Source: Betaproteobacteria bacterium TMED82 | Lineage (GTDB): Bacteria > Pseudomonadota > Gammaproteobacteria > Burkholderiales > Burkholderiaceae_A | Direction of reading: 5' to 3' | DNA length: 64,000 nt | NCBI GenBank assembly: GCA_002170395.1 | Contig: NHEJ01000006.1 | Coordinates: 67,472 to 131,471, forward strand | Shown: piece after piece, positions 18,446 to 27,935 of the stretch | Layout of the letters: every line of letters starts with the position of its first letter | Numbering within the stretch: position 1 is the stretch's first letter | The notes under the pieces: model-generated | Database searches by the model: none | Told to the model about the DNA's origin: nothing | Seen by the model: only the letters and a program-made list of their open reading frames with translations | Position numbers and translations under genes: made by a program

Positions 18446-19551
18446 GAAAATTGCTTCTCAAATTCTATCAGCCAATGCACTAACTTATTTACCCCCTCTA
18501 GGGGCATGCTATTGTAAAGACTCGCACGAAGCCCTCCAGTCAGCTTATGGCCTTGTAAATTTAGCAACCCCTTTTCCCGAGCCCCAAGAAGAAATGGTTT
18601 CATTAAGTGATTGCTTGGAAGAAAAAATGGAATGTTTACCCTCGATCTGGAACATTCTTTGACATTGGAACTATAAAAAGAGCTTTCGTCAAGAAAATTA
18701 TAGAGACGGTCTGCTTTCTGCCTATTAAGCCACTCCATTTTCTCAACACCGCCCAACTTTTCAATCCATTCAAACATTAGTTTAGTTATGAAAATCGCTA
18801 AAGTTGGCGGGGTATTAAAGCAAGAATTATTCTCAAGAACATTAGAATAATCAAATACACTTGGGCAAAACTTGTGTTTTTTTTTGTTATTCTTTTCAAG
18901 AAAATTTTTATTCAAAACTACTAAGGTAACCCCAGCCGGACCGGTATTTTTTTGTGCCCCAGCATAAGCAATCGCAGTTTCACTAAAATCTAATTGACGC
19001 GTAAAAATATTTGACGATACATCAACCACCATAGGAACTTTTGAAGATAGTTTTTGGAAGGTTGGCCAATCATGGACCTCTACACCTTGTACTGTTTCAT
19101 TAGAGCAAAAATGTAAATAACATGCGTTTTTATCCAACACCCACTCCTCCATCGGGGGAATTGCAAGAGGGCTAGCGTCAATAGATGCCACTACCCCTAC
19201 TTCCCCATATTTTCTCGCTTCTTTGGCAGAGACTTCAGACCATAAACCAGTGATCAAATAATCACACTTTTTTTTTTCTCCCAGTAAGTTTAACGGGATA
19301 AGAGCATTTTGTGCTCTAGCACCACCTTGCATAAAAACCAAACTGTGACTGCTTGGTAGACCTAGTAACTTTGCACCTAAAGCAGCTGTCTCATCGAGAA
19401 TCTCTTGAAAATAACTACCTCTATGTGGCAACTCAAGAACGGACATTCCAGACTCTTTCCAGTTCATCATTTCCTCCCTGAGACGGAGCAAAACTTCTTC
19501 AGGCATCTGCGAAGGACCGGGTGCAAAATTGAATGGGCGACTACATTTCAT
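18442..19551 (-). CDS. serC: Phosphoserine aminotransferase
   Basis: PLP enzyme of serine synthesis (3-phosphohydroxypyruvate to phosphoserine); also used in pyridoxine synthesis. 369 residues beginning FNFAPGPSQMPEEVL. The PLP-binding lysine is K201 in YAGAQKNTGPAG. It lies 16 bp after gyrA and overlaps pheA by 4 bp. gyrA-serC-pheA is the typical Burkholderiales order. Confidence 0.96.
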   Translation of the reverse strand: MKCSRPFNFAPGPSQMPEEVLLRLREEMMNWKESGMSVLELPHRGSYFQEILDETAALGAKLLGLPSSHSLVFMQGGARAQNALIPLNLLGEKKKCDYLITGLWSEVSAKEARKYGEVGVVASIDASPLAIPPMEEWVLDKNACYLHFCSNETVQGVEVHDWPTFQKLSSKVPMVVDVSSNIFTRQLDFSETAIAYAGAQKNTGPAGVTLVVLNKNFLEKNNKKKHKFCPSVFDYSNVLENNSCFNTPPTLAIFITKLMFEWIEKLGGVEKMEWLNRQKADRLYNFLDESSFYSSNVKECSRSRVNIPFFLPSNHLMKPFLLGAREKGLLNLQGHKLTGGLRASLYNSMPLEGVNKLVHWLIEFEKQFS

Positions 19552-19567
19552 AGCTCTTTATCAACTT

Positions 19568-22189
19568 TCACTCTCTTTCACTCAATTTTTTTTCACTATC
19601 CGCGAATACATCTGTGTCTGAAACTCTTTGAAATCCAACTAAATATTGGTTACTGTTGAGCGCTATTAACCTCACACCTTGAGTAGATCTGCCGAGCCTT
19701 CGTACCTCGCTGACCTTGATTCTCACTAATATGCCAGTGTTGTTAATGAGCATTATTTCATCAGATTCATCAACCAAACTAGCCCCAATCGCGGGCCCAT
19801 TTCTCTTGCTAGTCTGAATTGCAATCATGCCTTTTGTGCCTCTGCCGTGCTTAGTGAACTCCAATAATGATGTCCTTTTACCAAAACCATTTTTTGTAGC
19901 TAAAAAAACATCAATCTTTCCGTTATCGCAACTTTCTTCTTCGGCACCCCGCTCTGTTTTCGGAGCAGAAAGCATGCTAATAATTTTCCTCGTTGAAACT
20001 AAATTCATGCCTTTAACACCTCTTGAGCCTCTGCCCATCGGACGAACATCAGACTCACAAAATCTTACCGCTTTACCCTCATCGGAGACTAGCATAATAT
20101 CCTGCTTTCCGTCCGTGATAGTTGCGCCAACCAAAGTCTCCCTTTCTTTAAGAGTAGCTGCAATAATTCCTCTTTTCATGGGACGGGAAAAACTACTTAG
20201 CCGAGTTTTTTTTACAATACCTGAACTTGTCGCCATAAATACAAAATGATGGTCATCAAATTTCTTTACAGGCAGGACAGTTGTTATTTTTTCACCCTTA
20301 GCTAAAGGCCAGTAATTAATTATTGGACGGCCTCTGGAAATTCTTGACCCAGTAGGCACCTCCCAAACTTTCATCCAATAAACTCGACCTACGTCAGAAA
20401 AACCAAGAAGAGTATCATGCGTATTAGCAATGAACAATTGTTCAATCCAATCATCTTCTTTCATTGTCGTAGCTTGCTTGCCTTTGCCACCTTTTTTTTG
20501 CGTGCGATACTCACTAACCGGCTGACTCTTCACATAACCCTCGTGCGAGAGGGTAACAATTAAATCTTGTGGGGTTATGAGATCCTCCGTTTGAAGTTCC
20601 TCCGTACTTTCTTCGATACGAGATCTCCTCTCGTCGCCATAGTCTTTTGAAACCTGAATCAATTCCTCTTTAATTATATTTGAAATGCGTTTTGGATTAC
20701 TTAAGATATCTAGCAAATCAGAAATTAACTCAATCACAACTTGATAGTCTTTTATTATTTTATCTTGCTCTAACCCTGTTAGTCTCTGCAAACGCATTTG
20801 TAAAATTTCTTGAGCTTGCATCTCAGACAAGTGATAGCCATCATCTAATAATCCGAAGTCAGCAGAAATTTCTGATGGGCGAAAGGCTTCAGGGACAGTT
20901 TTCTCGGAGGCTTTTTTTAACATTTGGGCAACCACTCCTGCAGGCCATATTTTTGATAGTAACTTTGCTTTTGCTTCAGCGGGAGAAATAGCATCACGAA
21001 TTAAATTGACAATCGGATCCATGTTTGCCACCGCGATAGCTAACCCCTCCAAAATAAAAGCTCTTTCCCGCGCTTTTTTCAATTCAAAAACTGTTTTCCT
21101 TGTAACTACCTCTCTTCTATGGCTAAGGAAAGCGTTAAGTATCTGTTTAAGGTTTAGAACTTTCGGCTGCCCGTCTATTAATGCTACGAGATTCATCCCA
21201 AAAGTATCTTGAAGCTGTGTCATTTTGAATAAATTATTGAGCACAACCTCTGGAGACTCATTCCTTTTAAGCTCAATTACGACACGCATACCAGATTTGT
21301 CTGACTCATCCCTGATATCAGATATACCATCTAATTTTTTTTGATTTACTAATTCTGCTATACGTTCTAGCAAAGATTTTTTATTAACTTGAAATGGAAT
21401 TTCGTCAACAATTATTGCTTTTTTTCCATTTTTAGAAACTTCTTCAAAATGAGTTACCGCCCTCATGACAACACGTCCACGACCAGTTTTATACCCTTGT
21501 TTAACTCCAGCAGTGCCATATATAACACCGGCTGTTGGGAAATCTGGGGCTGGTATCTCTTCCATTACACTCTCAATCGATAACTCAGGATTCTCTAAAA
21601 GTTTAAGGCAACCATTTACTATCTCCCCTAAGTTATGAGGTGGAATATTTGTGGCCATTCCAACAGCAATTCCAGATGTACCATTTACTAATAAATTCGG
21701 TATTTTGGCCGGTAAAACCAATGGCTCGTTTTCACTACCATCATAATTTTGTCCGAAATCAACAGTTTCCTTTTCGAGGTCCTCTAATAAGTCATGAGCT
21801 ATTTTTGTTAAACGTACTTCGGTGTAACGCATAGCCGCTGCATTATCGCCATCAATCGAACCGAAATTTCCCTGACCGTCGACCAGCATATAACGTAATG
21901 AAAAAGATTGCGCCATTCGAACGATTGTTTCATATACCGCTGAGTCTCCATGGGGGTGATACTTTCCTATTACGTCTCCGACAACCCTAGCTGACTTTTT
22001 ATATGGCTTATTCCAATCGTTTTTTAGCTGATTCATCGCAAATAAAACTCTTCGATGGACTGGTTTTAACCCGTCTCTTACATCGGGTAATGCTCTTCCT
22101 ACGATCACACTCATGGCATAATCCAGATAGGAATTTCGCATCTCTTGTTCTAAACTAACAGGCAGGCTGTTCTTAGCAATTTCGCTCAT
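19568..22189 (-). CDS. gyrA: DNA gyrase subunit A
   Basis: Catalytic breakage-reunion subunit of gyrase. 873 residues with E. coli numbering preserved near the active site: tyrosine Y122 in [11 protein letters not shown]. In the quinolone region S83 is wild-type and E87 replaces E. coli D87. The GyrA box needed for DNA wrapping appears as QKKGGKG. Six-bladed beta-pinwheel repeats with GRGSRGVKG and GRGTKGM motifs follow. It is the first gene of the long leftward run, and the 169 bp between gyrA and ompA must hold its promoter. Confidence 0.98.
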   Translation of the reverse strand: MSEIAKNSLPVSLEQEMRNSYLDYAMSVIVGRALPDVRDGLKPVHRRVLFAMNQLKNDWNKPYKKSARVVGDVIGKYHPHGDSAVYETIVRMAQSFSLRYMLVDGQGNFGSIDGDNAAAMRYTEVRLTKIAHDLLEDLEKETVDFGQNYDGSENEPLVLPAKIPNLLVNGTSGIAVGMATNIPPHNLGEIVNGCLKLLENPELSIESVMEEIPAPDFPTAGVIYGTAGVKQGYKTGRGRVVMRAVTHFEEVSKNGKKAIIVDEIPFQVNKKSLLERIAELVNQKKLDGISDIRDESDKSGMRVVIELKRNESPEVVLNNLFKMTQLQDTFGMNLVALIDGQPKVLNLKQILNAFLSHRREVVTRKTVFELKKARERAFILEGLAIAVANMDPIVNLIRDAISPAEAKAKLLSKIWPAGVVAQMLKKASEKTVPEAFRPSEISADFGLLDDGYHLSEMQAQEILQMRLQRLTGLEQDKIIKDYQVVIELISDLLDILSNPKRISNIIKEELIQVSKDYGDERRSRIEESTEELQTEDLITPQDLIVTLSHEGYVKSQPVSEYRTQKKGGKGKQATTMKEDDWIEQLFIANTHDTLLGFSDVGRVYWMKVWEVPTGSRISRGRPIINYWPLAKGEKITTVLPVKKFDDHHFVFMATSSGIVKKTRLSSFSRPMKRGIIAATLKERETLVGATITDGKQDIMLVSDEGKAVRFCESDVRPMGRGSRGVKGMNLVSTRKIISMLSAPKTERGAEEESCDNGKIDVFLATKNGFGKRTSLLEFTKHGRGTKGMIAIQTSKRNGPAIGASLVDESDEIMLINNTGILVRIKVSEVRRLGRSTQGVRLIALNSNQYLVGFQRVSDTDVFADSEKKLSERE

Positions 22190-22358
22190 GGCAATCTATA
22201 TTTTCTATTATTGAACATTGCAATGCTTAACATTACAGTATGACTTTTTACGCTTACAAAAACTTAAGGCATATAACCATAAGATAAAAGTCTGTTTGAT
22301 AATTTACAGGTTTAGTTTACTATTATACTTCTTATAAAAAAAGTCTGAAACAAAAAAA
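22190..22358. promoter_or_regulatory. Divergent gyrA/ompA promoter region
   Basis: This 169-bp AT-rich gap separates two divergent genes, so both promoters should be here. On the plus strand a TTGATA at 22296-22301 and a TATTAT at 22321-22326 resemble sigma-70 elements for ompA, but the 19-bp spacing is long. No strong Shine-Dalgarno precedes the ompA ATG. No convincing operator palindrome was seen. Confidence 0.4.
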
Positions 22359-23012
22359 ATGCTTAAATTCAAAAAGTTAGATTTACTGTGTTTAATTTTT
22401 TGTAGTTGCTTGTCTATTCCCATGAGTGGACTTTCGAGTATTCAATTTCAAGGGTTCGTTATAGACAATTATTCAATGCCGATAAAAGATACGTCAGGAA
22501 ATTGCGTAAGAACTACTTTTCAATCTGAAGGTGCGGTCCTTAATATTTGCGGTGAGAATAATTTAACTAAAAAGACTGACGTCAATTCTGAAATTTCTGG
22601 GGCAGAAGTTGAAGCTTTCAGAGAAGGAGAAGGTGACTCCAATAATGCACCTGTCGATTTAGCAGAACTCTCGTCAGATAGTCCTTTTGATGCAGAAATC
22701 AGATTTGATTTCGATAAAAGTAAAATTTCAGAAGATGCCATTTCGATTCTAAATGTTTTCATCGAAGAATTGAGAGGGAAAACTTATAAAATGATTAATA
22801 TATTAGGCCATGCGGATGCTCTTGGAAGCGATACTTATAATTTGAAACTTTCTCTCGATAGAGCTCAGTCCGTGAAAAACTATCTCGTAGTCAATGGGAT
22901 TGATGAGAATCTTATTTTTATTACCGCTTTGGGTGAGAGCTCACCTATAGCAAACAACGATACAAGAGAAGGACGTGCTCTTAACCGACGAGTGTTTTTA
23001 GAAACAAGATAA
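22359..23012 (+). CDS. ompA: OmpA-family outer-membrane protein
   Basis: A 217-residue exported protein. A signal peptide with a hydrophobic core covers about residues 7-24. A short linker without a large barrel follows, and the C-terminal ~110 residues are an OmpA/Pal peptidoglycan-binding domain: IRFDFDKSKIS, then GHADALGSDTYNLKLS and the NRRVFLETR end. It likely tethers the outer membrane to peptidoglycan. It starts the ompA-ubiG-gph-ssrA run. Standard OmpA proteins have an eight-stranded barrel; here the N-terminal region is too short for one. Confidence 0.85.
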   Translation: MLKFKKLDLLCLIFCSCLSIPMSGLSSIQFQGFVIDNYSMPIKDTSGNCVRTTFQSEGAVLNICGENNLTKKTDVNSEISGAEVEAFREGEGDSNNAPVDLAELSSDSPFDAEIRFDFDKSKISEDAISILNVFIEELRGKTYKMINILGHADALGSDTYNLKLSLDRAQSVKNYLVVNGIDENLIFITALGESSPIANNDTREGRALNRRVFLETR

Positions 23013-23021
23013 GGTGTAACA

Positions 23022-23750
23022 GTGATAGAGAATAAGTTGGAACCAAGAAAAAAAAAGAATATAGATCAAGCTGAGATAGATAAATTTAGTGAATTAGCAG
23101 AGCGGTGGTGGAATCCTTCAAGCGAATTCAAGCCACTCCACGATATAAATCCATTGCGCTTAAATTGGATTTTAAATACATCACATGGTCTAAAAAATAT
23201 GAAAGTGTTAGACGTAGGCTGCGGTGGTGGAATTTTGAGTGAATCAATTTCAGAGAAAGGGGGAGTGGTGACTGGCATTGATATGTCAGAAAAAGCAATT
23301 GAGGTTGCAAAATTACACAAAAAAAAAATATCGAGTTCGGTCGATTATTTATATTCGGCTTCCGAGGATTTAATGAAGGAGTTCACTGGGTCTTTTGATA
23401 TAGTGACTTGCATGGAAATGCTAGAACATGTTCCTGATCCGGCGGTCGAAATCAAAAACTGCGCAACCCTACTCAAGCCTGGTGGAATAGTTTTTTTTTC
23501 TACTATCAACAGAAATCTGAAAAGTTTCCTATTTGCAATAATTGGAGCTGAATACGTGTTGAAATTGTTACCTAAGGGAACGCATGAATATGGCAAGTTT
23601 TTGAAGCCATCAGAAATTGAACATTTTGCCACTCCAAATAAGCTAGTTCTGACAGATATAATTGGTATGACTTATAACCCTTTTACTAAAGTTTACAAAC
23701 TATCCAAGGATACGAGTGTCAACTACATAATGGCCTTTAAAAAAAATTAA
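23022..23750 (+). CDS. ubiG: Ubiquinone biosynthesis O-methyltransferase
   Basis: SAM-dependent methyltransferase that carries out both O-methylations in ubiquinone synthesis. The 242-residue sequence has the UbiG hallmark ERWWNPSSEFKPLHDINPLRLNWI near the N terminus, split by the SAM motif VLDVGCGGGILSE. The start is GTG at 23022, with AAGGTG just upstream overlapping the ompA stop. It lies 9 bp after ompA, and gph follows in 19 bp. Confidence 0.95.
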   Translation: MIENKLEPRKKKNIDQAEIDKFSELAERWWNPSSEFKPLHDINPLRLNWILNTSHGLKNMKVLDVGCGGGILSESISEKGGVVTGIDMSEKAIEVAKLHKKKISSSVDYLYSASEDLMKEFTGSFDIVTCMEMLEHVPDPAVEIKNCATLLKPGGIVFFSTINRNLKSFLFAIIGAEYVLKLLPKGTHEYGKFLKPSEIEHFATPNKLVLTDIIGMTYNPFTKVYKLSKDTSVNYIMAFKKN

Positions 23751-23769
23751 AAACTCCCCGAGGAAACAA

Positions 23770-24501
23770 TTGAGTAAAAATCTTCTGACCCCAAAACCAA
23801 GGAAAGAATGGCATGAGGTTTGGTGCAATCAGAGCAAAAAATTAGTCTTGTTTGATTTGGATGGAACACTTCTCGATACGTCTGGAGACCTTGGATCCGC
23901 AGCTAATTTATTAAGAAAAGAAAGGGATCTACCTCCCTTAAAACTTGATGAGTATAAATCTTATGTTTCAAGAGGAGCGGCTGGAATGCTGGAAAGATCC
24001 TTAAATATTGGAAAGGAGGACGTTAACTTTGATTTGTATAGAAAAAAGTTTCTTTCATTTTATTCAAAAAACCTGCTAAAGTTCACAGATTTTATGCCAG
24101 GAATGAATAAGCTAATTTGCTCTTTGGAGGAAGCGGGCATAATTTGGGGTATAGTTACAAATAAGTATCATGAGTATGCAATGCCCATTATCCATGGCTT
24201 AAATTTAGACGATCGTGCCGCGATCCTCGTTTGTGGTGATACTCTAGCCTACAGTAAGCCACATCCTGCCCCAATCAGATACGCTTTTGAAAAACTGTGC
24301 TTTGATAGCCGTCAAGTCATTTATGTTGGTGACGATCCTAGAGACATCAAAAGTGGTTTCAACGCGGGCTGTTGGACAATTGCTATTTCTTTTGAAACCA
24401 CGAAAAAAAAATCTGATTTAGCTAGCTGGGGCAGCGATGCAATTGCTATTAACGCTAAAGAATTGGCAGATTTGCTAAATCTACAACTTGCCTTAAATTA
24501 A
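23770..24501 (+). CDS. gph: Phosphoglycolate phosphatase (HAD family)
   Basis: HAD-superfamily phosphatase of 243 residues, likely removing phosphoglycolate formed in DNA repair. Motif I is FDLDGTLLDT with two aspartates, motif II is around VTNK, and motif III/IV is GDDPRDIKSG. The start appears to be TTG at 23770 with AGGAA seven bases upstream; no ATG is better placed. The N-terminal extension of about 20 residues before the first beta strand is longer than usual. The ubiG-gph linkage is conserved in betaproteobacteria. Confidence 0.9.
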   Translation: MSKNLLTPKPRKEWHEVWCNQSKKLVLFDLDGTLLDTSGDLGSAANLLRKERDLPPLKLDEYKSYVSRGAAGMLERSLNIGKEDVNFDLYRKKFLSFYSKNLLKFTDFMPGMNKLICSLEEAGIIWGIVTNKYHEYAMPIIHGLNLDDRAAILVCGDTLAYSKPHPAPIRYAFEKLCFDSRQVIYVGDDPRDIKSGFNAGCWTIAISFETTKKKSDLASWGSDAIAINAKELADLLNLQLALN

Positions 24502-24524
24502 AATAAGAGTCACACTGAAGGTTT

Positions 24525-24886
24525 GGGGCCGACTTGGTTTCGACGTGGGTCAAGAAGAAGAGCAGGGCATGCCGAGGACCGTTTACCTCGTAAATACATT
24601 CGGAAAAAATTAAACGCCAACGATGAGCGTTTTGCACTCGCAGCCTAAATAGCTGGCGAGCGCTGCACTAACTCTCTGGTGGGTTAGGTGGGTCTTCCAC
24701 TGCAGTGTCATTTACATCAGATCGGCCGTGATAGCGCCATGATATTACTGCCTAAAACTAATGGATCGTTTAGTATCAGTTTGTTAATTGACTAAGTACT
24801 AAATTAAACTACAATAATTAACTAAGCATGTAGAACTGTCTTTGGAAGTCTTGCGGACGCGGGTTCGATTCCCGCCGGCTCCACCA
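24525..24886 (+). ncRNA. ssrA: Transfer-messenger RNA (tmRNA)
   Basis: tmRNA frees stalled ribosomes and adds a degradation tag. The 5' end GGGGCCGACTTGGTTTCGAC and the 3' end with GGTTCGATTCCCGCC followed by GGCTCCACCA form the alanyl-tRNA-like part. The seven-base acceptor stem pairs fully, with a G-U at the third pair that AlaRS recognises. The tag frame is inside (separate entry). About 362 nt, normal for a one-piece tmRNA. It lies 23 bp after gph. Upstream, TTGCCT at 24488-24493 is a possible -35, but the -10 is weak. Confidence 0.97.
24616..24648 (+). other. tmRNA tag-peptide reading frame
   Basis: From the resume codon GCC at 24616 the frame reads A-NDERFALAA and ends in TAA at 24646-24648. 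With the tmRNA-borne alanine, the tag is AANDERFALAA. The ALAA end is the ClpXP/ClpAP degron. NDERF is a form found in betaproteobacteria such as Bordetella and Ralstonia relatives, which supports the taxonomic placement. Confidence 0.93.
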
Positions 24887-24985
24887 TATTCCTTGAAAAT
24901 CAGGGTCAGTATAAGTTACTTGTTTGAGACCTGCGTATCCGCAAATTAACGTTTTTTTGCACTTGCTAGGGAACACATTCCCTTT

Positions 24986-26272
24986 TTACAAGGATGCCCC
25001 CTCGATTTCTAAGCTGTGTTGGGTTCCAGAGACCCTTTTCCAAAAATTTTCCATGAAATCGTTATCGAATCTACTGATTGAAAACTTATTTCCAATTTCA
25101 CACAACGGACCCTTGTCAACTACGAATTCGGCCATCATCTCCCCAAGGGCAGGGGCAAACTTGAATGCTTGACCCGATCCTAAGCAGTGGCATAAATTGT
25201 TAATTTTTGGGTCTGGTCCTAGGATAAACCTAAGATCTGGAGTTATATCAAAGAACGACCTGTAACCAGAGGAAAACACCGTTTGAGCAACATTCGCAAA
25301 TCTTTTTTTTGAAATGTCCTCGTACACCCTTGTTTGAGAATAACCTATTGCTTGGTTGGATGGATCATTTATGAAATCTGCTCCCAACATCGCAAGGGGA
25401 TTTTCTGCAAAAGCAGTACTCGTTTCTTGGATAGCTCTTTTCCTGGGTTGATGCATATGAATCTCTCCATCTCTCCAGCTTCTAAAATAAGCTCTATTGA
25501 CATAATCAGCAATAATAGGCATTGCAACATTCTTCTCAGCCAAACTAGTCAACCAATTTACCACATAAACTGGCTCGACACTAACAGGTATTGCAAGTCC
25601 AAGCTTCGCAAAAATTGTAGGGCTCCAAGCCCCAGCAGCATTTATTACATTTTCACATTCAAAAGAACCAACGCTAGTAATAACCTCAGAGATTTTATCC
25701 AATGAATTTTTTTTAAAACCTAAAACTTCAGTTTTTTCCATCAAAGAGATTTGGGATCTTTTTACAGCCTCATAAAGAGCTCTCCTAACTTCAGCTGGAT
25801 CGTACTGAAGAGCATCTGGTTCGTAGTAGAAAACTTCATCTTCATTAACTTTCACAAAATCTGGGACAAGTTTTAATGCGTCATCGAAGGGAATCTTGTT
25901 GAAGCGAACACCCAACTTCCTCATTTCACTTTCTAATTTATCCCATTTTTTATTAGTACCGTGCTTATCTTTCTTAGCTATCCAAATAGCACCAAAGCGA
26001 TCAGCCTCAAGTTCAACGTCCCAGATGTGCTTAACATTAAGCCACATATCAGCTGCTATTTTTGCAAGCTTTGCTGCATAAGGGTCCGCATTTGCTGACC
26101 TCACAATACCTGAGTGTCGAGCAGTTAATCCGCCACCTAAAACTCTTTTGTCGATCAAACAAACCGAGGACGGGTCTTTATTGACTCTTTTTAAATGTCT
26201 TGAAATAGAAACCGCGCTGGCAATTCCCAAGCAACCCCCTCCAATAACAACACTGTGGAATTTTTTAGCCAC
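24986..26272 (-). CDS. FAD-dependent oxidoreductase, sarcosine oxidase beta/DAO family
   Basis: A 428-residue flavoenzyme with the N-terminal dinucleotide motif VVIGGGCLGIASA and a second FAD contact NAAGAWSP. Near the C terminus, GSGQAFKFAPALGEMMAEFV closes the DAO fold. The segment LTARHSGIVRSANADPYAAKLA resembles the sarcosine oxidase beta / dimethylglycine dehydrogenase group, so a secondary or methylated amine or amino acid is a likely substrate; the exact one cannot be read. No partner subunit genes are adjacent. It converges on the tmRNA and is divergent from the aldo/keto reductase. Confidence 0.8.
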   Translation of the reverse strand: MAKKFHSVVIGGGCLGIASAVSISRHLKRVNKDPSSVCLIDKRVLGGGLTARHSGIVRSANADPYAAKLAKIAADMWLNVKHIWDVELEADRFGAIWIAKKDKHGTNKKWDKLESEMRKLGVRFNKIPFDDALKLVPDFVKVNEDEVFYYEPDALQYDPAEVRRALYEAVKRSQISLMEKTEVLGFKKNSLDKISEVITSVGSFECENVINAAGAWSPTIFAKLGLAIPVSVEPVYVVNWLTSLAEKNVAMPIIADYVNRAYFRSWRDGEIHMHQPRKRAIQETSTAFAENPLAMLGADFINDPSNQAIGYSQTRVYEDISKKRFANVAQTVFSSGYRSFFDITPDLRFILGPDPKINNLCHCLGSGQAFKFAPALGEMMAEFVVDKGPLCEIGNKFSISRFDNDFMENFWKRVSGTQHSLEIEGASL

Positions 26273-26424
26273 TTTACCTCCAGAGTTTCTTTAACTAGTA
26301 TTTGATCAGTTGTTTTTAAATACTAACTTAGTATATCAATAAATTCCTTGTCCACTAACAATTTGTGCGCAACTTGATGTAGTCGATTACCCTAATTGCT
26401 TTGATATGAGTCAATCTTAGGGAT

Positions 26425-26460
26425 TTGACAGCTCAAACTGCCGAACTAGTAGACTATAAT
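26425..26460 (+). promoter_or_regulatory. Possible promoter elements before the aldo/keto reductase
   Basis: A perfect TTGACA (26425-26430) and a perfect TATAAT (26455-26460) occur, but they are 24 bp apart, too far to act as one normal sigma-70 promoter. TATAAT alone would place the transcript start near 26467, before the ATG at 26483. Confidence 0.4.
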
Positions 26461-26482
26461 GGAGTTCACACAAAGGGAAATT

Positions 26483-27448
26483 ATGAATTATCGAAATTTA
26501 GGAAAAACTGGACTAAAAATTAGCGAGCTTTCTTATGGCTCATGGATTACTTTTTCGAATCAATTGGATGAAAAAGAGGCTACAGAAATTATGAAAGTAG
26601 CGCTTGATAATGGAGTTAACTTTTTTGATAATGCTGAAGCATATGCCTCTGGTCATTCTGAAATCATCATGGGCAATGCAATTAGAACACTCGGACTGAG
26701 GCGCGACTCCTATATTATCTCCAGTAAGGTTTTCTGGGGAGGAGAAAAACCAACCCAACGTGGTTTAAGTCATAAACATGTTATTGATGGTTGTACTAAC
26801 GCCTTAGAACGTATGGGCTTAAATTATTTAGACTTGTATTTTTGTCATAGGCCCGATCCTGAAACACCTATCGAAGAGACTGTTAGGGCTATGCATACCC
26901 TTATTCTTCAGGGAAAGATTTGTTATTGGGGTACCTCTGAATGGCCTGCTCAGCAAATTCAAAAAGCCTATCAAATTGCTAGGGATCTCAACTTAACTCC
27001 ACCTGCTATGGAACAACCTGAATACAACATGTTCAATAGGGAAAGAATGGAAAAGGAATACACTGAGCTTTTTGAAAAGGAGAAACTAGGAACTACAATT
27101 TGGAGCCCTCTCTGTTCGGGCTTATTAACAGGTAAATACAAGGAGGGGATCCCGTCCGGTAGTAGGGCAAGTTTAAGTAACTATCAATTTATAAAAACAA
27201 ATATAGAAGCTAGTAGCAATAAACATCGTCATGAAAAAGTCGAGAAGCTTTCTGTGCTAGCCTCGAACATTGGAATACCGCTCTCAAATCTTGCTATTTG
27301 CTGGTGCTTAAAAAACAAAGCAGTGAGTACTGTTATATTAGGTGCTTCTAAAAAAAGTCAGCTTATAGAAAATTTAGCAAGCACTAAATATCTTAGTTTG
27401 GTGGACTCCTCCGTTACCGAACAAATCGAAAAAATACTGCTAGTATAA
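26483..27448 (+). CDS. Aldo/keto reductase, potassium-channel beta-subunit-like
   Basis: A 321-residue NADPH-dependent oxidoreductase of the AKR TIM-barrel family. The tetrad is complete: D49, Y54 (in DNAEAYASG), K82 (SSKVFWGG) and H122 (CHRPDPETP). Sequence style, including WGTSEWPAQQI and WSPLCSGLLTGKY, is that of the YghZ/Kv-beta group, which reduces aldehydes such as methylglyoxal. I chose ATG 26483 because AAGGGA lies four bases upstream and the upstream ATG at 26459 overlaps a TATAAT. Single-gene unit. Confidence 0.88.
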   Translation: MNYRNLGKTGLKISELSYGSWITFSNQLDEKEATEIMKVALDNGVNFFDNAEAYASGHSEIIMGNAIRTLGLRRDSYIISSKVFWGGEKPTQRGLSHKHVIDGCTNALERMGLNYLDLYFCHRPDPETPIEETVRAMHTLILQGKICYWGTSEWPAQQIQKAYQIARDLNLTPPAMEQPEYNMFNRERMEKEYTELFEKEKLGTTIWSPLCSGLLTGKYKEGIPSGSRASLSNYQFIKTNIEASSNKHRHEKVEKLSVLASNIGIPLSNLAICWCLKNKAVSTVILGASKKSQLIENLASTKYLSLVDSSVTEQIEKILLV

Positions 27449-27519
27449 TGTTATTTTTATAAATTTCTAAGTTGCTATTAAACTTGAAAGAAACTAGCCT
27501 TGGCTCAGCTGGGTTAATT

Positions 27520-27921
27520 CTAATAGTTTTCCATCTCTGCTAACCCACAAGCGTAACCCACTACGATTGAGAAGGCCGTGCCTTCTCTTGGAAATTGCCA
27601 CTGGTCAAAGTTGAGCGGCACGTAGTCGTCAGTTATCTGGCCCATTCCCATGTTCCCCCCAAAATATATACTTTTTAGCCTCATGTACCTCATATCTCTA
27701 CATAAAATTTTCAAATAGTGAATTTCACTCATATCTCCAGTATTCCTAGGCTCCACGTGATCCACTAAATACCAAATGAAAACAAACTTTCCAGCCCGTT
27801 TCAGCTTTTCAGCGTCCACATAATAAGATGTATACTCAACATTTTTAGAAACTTCTTTCCAACCTGCAGTGCAAAATAATGGAAAGCAAGTTACCAGAAT
27901 AATAATCAACTTTTTCATCAC
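27520..27921 (-). CDS. Small exported protein, surface-adhesin E-like
   Basis: A 133-residue protein with a clear signal peptide (KKLIIILVTCFPLFCTAG, cleavage near residue 20). The mature part begins W(K)EVSKNVEYTSYYVD and contains DHVEPRNTG and FGGNMGMG. This pattern resembles the surface-adhesin protein E family of short secreted proteins in beta- and gammaproteobacteria. The function is not known beyond that family name. It lies 14 bp after the peptide transporter on the same strand. Confidence 0.65.
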   Translation of the reverse strand: MMKKLIIILVTCFPLFCTAGWKEVSKNVEYTSYYVDAEKLKRAGKFVFIWYLVDHVEPRNTGDMSEIHYLKILCRDMRYMRLKSIYFGGNMGMGQITDDYVPLNFDQWQFPREGTAFSIVVGYACGLAEMENY

Positions 27922-27935
27922 TACCCCTTAATTTT

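Noticed and set aside
19827..20249. Open frame opposite gyrA
   Set aside because: Antisense shadow of the gyrase beta-pinwheel region.
24841..24886. An isolated tRNA gene
   Set aside because: This is the 3' end of the tmRNA; the matching acceptor strand is at 24525.
24932..24958. Terminator after tmRNA (TGCG/CGCA stem then T run)
   Set aside because: The stem is four pairs and the T run starts eight bases later, so it is too weak.
26425..26460. Strong sigma-70 promoter from TTGACA and TATAAT
   Set aside because: The two boxes are 24 bp apart, beyond usable spacing.
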